Origin: Serpentinimonas sp.
GTDB taxonomy: Bacteria; Pseudomonadota; Gammaproteobacteria; Burkholderiales; Burkholderiaceae_C
Reading direction: 5' to 3'
DNA length: 8,778 bases
Assembly: GCA_025458665.1 (NCBI GenBank)
Contig: JALOSG010000108.1
Location: forward strand, 1-8,778
The notes beneath the pieces were generated by a model. That model was not told the DNA's origin, did no database searches, and saw only the letters and a program-made list of their open reading frames with translations. This document shows, one piece after another, positions 6,248 to 8,778 of the stretch. How positions within the stretch are numbered: position 1 is the first letter of the stretch; each line of letters begins with the position of its first letter. Made by a program: the position numbers and the translations under genes.

Positions 6248-6315
6248 TCACCTGTCGCTGCAAGAAAACCCGTCCGGGGTGAGTGGCTGACACCAGATTC
6301 CAACCCCTTCATCAC

Positions 6316-6320
6316 GAGGA
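6316..6320 (+). promoter_or_regulatory. Ribosome binding site that fixes the pstS start
   Basis: GAGGA lies 5 nt before ATG 6326. It supports this start over the in-frame ATG at 6083, which would lie inside the ppx coding region, upstream of the promoter, and would put about 80 unrelated residues before the signal peptide. Confidence 0.85.
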
Positions 6321-6325
6321 ACCTC

Positions 6326-7360
6326 ATGAAGCGCACTTTCCTGAAAACCGTTGCCGCCGCCGCTCTGGCCACCGCCACGCTGGGCTTCAGCGGTCTCGCT
6401 GCCGCCGCCGACATTACCGGCGCCGGCGCCACCTTCCCGTTCCCCATCTACGCCAAGTGGGCCGAGGCCTACAAAGCCCAGACCGGCATTGGCCTGAACT
6501 ACCAGTCCATCGGTTCTTCCGGTGGCATCCGCCAGATCCGCGCCAAGACCGTGGCTTTCGGTGCCACCGACGCGCCCGTGAGCGGTGCCGACCTCGAGAA
6601 GGATGGCATGGTGCAGTTCCCCGCCATCATCGGCGGCACGGTGCCGGTGTTCAACCTGGAAGGTTTTGGTCAGGGCGAAGTCCGCATCACCGGCCCGGTG
6701 CTGGCTGAAATGTTCATGGGCAAGATCACCAACTGGAACGACCCCAAGATTGCCGCCCTGAACCCCGGCAAGACCTTCCCGAACCAGGCTATCACCGTGG
6801 TGCACCGTGCCGACGGCTCCGGCACCACCTTCAACTGGACCGATTACCTGTCCGTGGTCAGCAAGGAGTGGGCCGACACCGTGGGCAAGGGTGCCGCCGT
6901 GAAGTGGCCGGCTCCTTCCTCGGTCGGTGGCCGTGGCAACGAAGGCGTGGCCGCCAACGTGAGCCGCACCCGCGGCGCCATTGGCTATGTGGAGTACGCC
7001 TACGCCAAGCGCACCAACATGCCTTACATGGCCCTGCAGAACGCCGATGGCAACTTTGTGCGCCCTGACGACTCCTCCTTCGCCGCTGCTGCTGCCAACG
7101 TGGACTGGTTCAGCGTGCCCGGCATGGGCGTTTCCATGGTGAATGCCAAGGGCGCCAACGCCTGGCCCATCAGCACCGCATCGTTTATCCTGATGTACAA
7201 GGAGCCCACGGACAAGGCGCAATCTGCCGAAGTCCTGAAGTTCTTCGACTGGGCATTCAAGAACGGCAAGCAGATGGCGCTGGAACTGGACTACGTGCCC
7301 CTGCCTGACACCCTGACCGCCCAGATCGCTTCCCGCGTCTGGTCGCAGATCCAGAAGTAA
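6326..7360 (+). CDS. pstS: Phosphate ABC transporter substrate-binding protein PstS
   Basis: Periplasmic phosphate receptor of the high-affinity PstSCAB importer. The protein has 344 residues. A signal peptide is clear: MKRTFLK, then an Ala-rich hydrophobic core to about residue 25, with cleavage probably after LAAAA (28/29), leaving a mature start DITGAGATFP. Phosphate-binding loops follow: TGAGATFPFP (31-40), SIGSSGGIRQI (61-71), FGATDAPVS (78-86) and VVHRADGSGTTFNW (158-171). TGPVLAEMFMGKITNWNDP (122-140) is a family signature. No lipobox cysteine is present, so it should be a soluble periplasmic protein. The start is set by GAGGA at 6316-6320 and by the signal peptide. A Pho box precedes it, pstC follows after 98 nt, and a strong hairpin lies in that gap, consistent with the higher dose of PstS that the transporter needs. 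Confidence 0.98.
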   Translation: MKRTFLKTVAAAALATATLGFSGLAAAADITGAGATFPFPIYAKWAEAYKAQTGIGLNYQSIGSSGGIRQIRAKTVAFGATDAPVSGADLEKDGMVQFPAIIGGTVPVFNLEGFGQGEVRITGPVLAEMFMGKITNWNDPKIAALNPGKTFPNQAITVVHRADGSGTTFNWTDYLSVVSKEWADTVGKGAAVKWPAPSSVGGRGNEGVAANVSRTRGAIGYVEYAYAKRTNMPYMALQNADGNFVRPDDSSFAAAAANVDWFSVPGMGVSMVNAKGANAWPISTASFILMYKEPTDKAQSAEVLKFFDWAFKNGKQMALELDYVPLPDTLTAQIASRVWSQIQK

Positions 7361-7365
7361 GCGGA

Positions 7366-7422
7366 CAGGTTGGCAGGCCGCCAGCGCCCTTTCCGGGGTG
7401 CTGGCGGCTGTTTGTCAACCTG
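7366..7422 (+). promoter_or_regulatory. Large stem-loop between pstS and pstC
   Basis: CAGGTTG (7366-7372) pairs with CAACCTG (7416-7422). GCCGCCAGC (7377-7385) pairs with GCTGGCGGC (7400-7408). GCCC (7386-7389) can extend the stem against GGGT (7396-7399, one G-T pair), leaving a 6-nt loop. Unpaired bases (7373-7376 against 7409-7415) form an internal loop. No T-run follows, so it is not a standard intrinsic terminator. It begins 6 nt after the pstS stop and probably protects the pstS 3' end or partly reduces transcription into pstCA. Confidence 0.75.
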
Positions 7423-7447
7423 CGCGCGTCTGCCACCCGGCGCATCA

Positions 7448-7452
7448 GGGAG
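7448..7452 (+). promoter_or_regulatory. Ribosome binding site of pstC
   Basis: GGGAG lies 6 nt before ATG 7459 and decides this start over the second in-frame ATG at 7477 (MKKEQ), which has no comparable site. Confidence 0.75.
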
Positions 7453-7458
7453 CTGTCC

Positions 7459-8457
7459 ATGTCAGTAGTCGCGACCATGAAAAAAGAACAAACGCATGCC
7501 GAACTGCCCAACACCAGCATGGTGTCCGTGGCGCGGCGCCAACGCCTGCAGGACGCCCTGTTTCACCGCGTCACACAGTCGTTCTCCCTGCTGGTGCTCA
7601 TTGCGCTGGTAGGCATCATCGTTTCCCTGTTCATCAACGCCTGGCCCACGTTTGCCAAGTTCGGCGCCCACTTCCTCTGGTATGTGGAATGGGACATCGT
7701 GAACGAGGAGTTTGGTGCTGCAATCGCCATCGTCGGCACTTTGCTCAGCGCAGGTCTGGCTCTCATCATCGCGGTACCCCTGGCTTTCGGTATTGCCGTG
7801 TTTCTCACGGAAACCTGCCCCGTCTGGCTGCGCCGCCCGCTGGGTACCGCCATCGAATTGCTGGCGGCTGTGCCGTCCATCATCTACGGGATGTTCGGCC
7901 TGTTTGTGTTTGCGCCCATATTTGCCGACTACTTCCAGATGCCCCTGCAGCAACTGATGATGGGCATGCCCATTGTGGGCACCCTGTTTGGCGGTGCCAC
8001 CAACGGCCTGGGTATCATGGCGGCAGGCGTCATTCTGGCTTTCATGGTGCTGCCTTTCGTGGCTGCGGTCATGCGCGATGTGTTCGAGATTACGCCGCCC
8101 ATCCTGCGCGAGTCGGCCTACGGGCTGGGCTGCACCACCTGGGAAGTGGTGGGCAAAGTGGTGCTGCCCTACACGCAGAAAGGTGTCATTGGGGGCATCA
8201 TGCTGGGCCTGGGCCGTGCGCTGGGTGAGACCATGGCGGTCACGTTCGTGATTGGTAACGCCAACCGCATGCCCAGTACGGTGTTTTCGCCGGGTACCTC
8301 CATCGCTTCGGTGCTGGCCAACGAGTTTGGCGAGGCTGAAGGCCTGCACTTCTCCACGCTGTTCGCGCTCGGTTTCCTCCTGTTCTGCATCACGTTCGTG
8401 GTGCTGGCCCTGGCCAAGCTCATGATCATCCGCGCCGAGCGCGCCAAGGGCGTCTGA
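7459..8457 (+). CDS. pstC: Phosphate ABC transporter permease PstC
   Basis: Inner-membrane permease subunit that pairs with PstA to form the phosphate channel. The protein has 332 residues, near the family's usual 310-330. After a polar cytoplasmic N-terminus (1-40), membrane segments can be read at about 42-60, 87-116, 130-155, 172-204, 243-264 and 298-324. The 62-84 stretch is periplasmic. The ABC-permease EAA loop is ESAYGLGCTTWEVVGKVVLP (218-237), the site that docks on PstB. LGRALGETMAVTFVIGN (251-267), with Arg253 and Glu257, is strongly conserved in PstC. AVPSIIYGMFGLFVF (137-151) is another signature. It starts after a good ribosome site (GGGAG, 7448-7452). pstA begins 16 nt after its stop, so the two are cotranscribed. 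Confidence 0.97.
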   Translation: MSVVATMKKEQTHAELPNTSMVSVARRQRLQDALFHRVTQSFSLLVLIALVGIIVSLFINAWPTFAKFGAHFLWYVEWDIVNEEFGAAIAIVGTLLSAGLALIIAVPLAFGIAVFLTETCPVWLRRPLGTAIELLAAVPSIIYGMFGLFVFAPIFADYFQMPLQQLMMGMPIVGTLFGGATNGLGIMAAGVILAFMVLPFVAAVMRDVFEITPPILRESAYGLGCTTWEVVGKVVLPYTQKGVIGGIMLGLGRALGETMAVTFVIGNANRMPSTVFSPGTSIASVLANEFGEAEGLHFSTLFALGFLLFCITFVVLALAKLMIIRAERAKGV

Positions 8458-8473
8458 GCCCACGGAGTCACAC

Positions 8474-8778
8474 ATGCAAAACAACAACAACGCCCTGTAC
8501 GGCCGGCGCCGCCGCACCAACCTCATTGGTCTTTCGCTGTCCATGGTGGCCATGGCCATGGGCCTGACCGTCCTGCTGTGGATTTTGTTCGTCCTGTTCA
8601 GCAAAGGTATTGCGGCCTGGGACTGGAACATGTTCACTGCAGACACCCCGGCACCCGGCAGCGAGGGCGGCGGCCTGCGCAATGCCATCATTGGCAGTTT
8701 CATGATCGTAGGGCTGGCGGTGGTGGTGTCTACCCCGGTGGGCATTCTGGCTGGCATCTTGCCCCTGGGCCCCCTTCA
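8474..8778 (+). CDS. pstA: Phosphate ABC transporter permease PstA, N-terminal part (3' end outside window)
   Basis: ATG 8474 follows GGAG (8464-8467) at 6 nt and lies 16 nt after pstC. About 101 codons are present: MQNNNNALYGRRRRTN, a membrane helix at about 18-44 (LSMVAMAMGLTVLLWILFVLF), then a periplasmic part with WNMFTADTPAPGSEGGGLRNAIIGSF, and the start of the second helix with VVVSTPVGILAGI. The motif PAPGSEGGGLRNAI GS and the position after pstC identify PstA. After GILAGI the frame reads LPLGPL, where PstA proteins usually continue with a YLAEYG-like sequence, so the last about 20 nt may contain sequence errors or a frameshift. The rest of the gene, and presumably pstB and phoU, lie beyond the window. 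Confidence 0.93.
   Translation, partial: MQNNNNALYGRRRRTNLIGLSLSMVAMAMGLTVLLWILFVLFSKGIAAWDWNMFTADTPAPGSEGGGLRNAIIGSFMIVGLAVVVSTPVGILAGILPLGPL

Noticed and set aside
6268..6280. Small hairpin ACCC-GTCCG-GGGT in the pstS leader as a regulatory RNA
   Set aside because: Only four pairs and no larger conserved structure is visible; too weak to call a riboswitch or attenuator.
6083..6325. N-terminal extension of pstS from ATG 6083
   Set aside because: It would begin inside ppx, upstream of the Pho promoter, and place about 80 residues before a clear signal peptide. GAGGA before 6326 fixes the real start.
7462..8757. 431-codon minus-strand frame opposite pstC and pstA
   Set aside because: His/Arg-rich shadow of membrane protein genes, running through two real genes and their ribosome site.

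Overview
The window is about 8.8 kb of GC-rich, densely packed bacterial chromosome. Protein motifs, gene order and base composition suggest a betaproteobacterium, most likely of the Comamonadaceae (Acidovorax/Hydrogenophaga-like). That placement rests on recognition of the proteins, not on a search. No tRNA, rRNA, CRISPR array, insertion sequence or phage gene was seen.

Layout: (1) 1-1325, plus strand: the 3' end of an OlsB/hemolysin-like GNAT N-acyltransferase, overlapping by ATGA a complete family-4 glycosyltransferase of the MgtA/SqdX lipid-glycosylating type. (2) 1356-4182, plus strand: ppk (polyphosphate kinase 1, with an N-terminal extension), followed 4 nt later by a SixA-like histidine phosphatase. 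(3) 4154-6126, minus strand: ppx (exopolyphosphatase, start uncertain) and downstream of it a small protein joining a ribbon-helix-helix-like domain to a histone H1-like Lys/Ala/Pro tail. The small gene's 3' end overlaps the sixA-like gene tail to tail. (4) 6326-8778, plus strand: pstS, pstC and the start of pstA, the high-affinity phosphate ABC transporter; pstA runs off the window.

The common theme is phosphate: uptake (pst), storage as polyphosphate (ppk), its breakdown (ppx), and possibly phosphorus-free or phosphorus-sparing membrane lipids (acyltransferase plus glycosyltransferase). Two sequences fit the PhoB box (two 7-bp CTGTCAC-like direct repeats, 11-bp period, with a -10-like hexamer 10-11 nt downstream). 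One precedes pstS; the other precedes ppk and lies inside the last codons of the glycosyltransferase gene. They suggest that uptake and polyphosphate synthesis are induced together under phosphate starvation.

The least expected parts are the small RHH/H1-like gene with three perfect tandem 9-bp repeats just upstream (a candidate self-operator), a large hairpin between pstS and pstC, and a departure from the PstA consensus in the last ~20 nt of the window.
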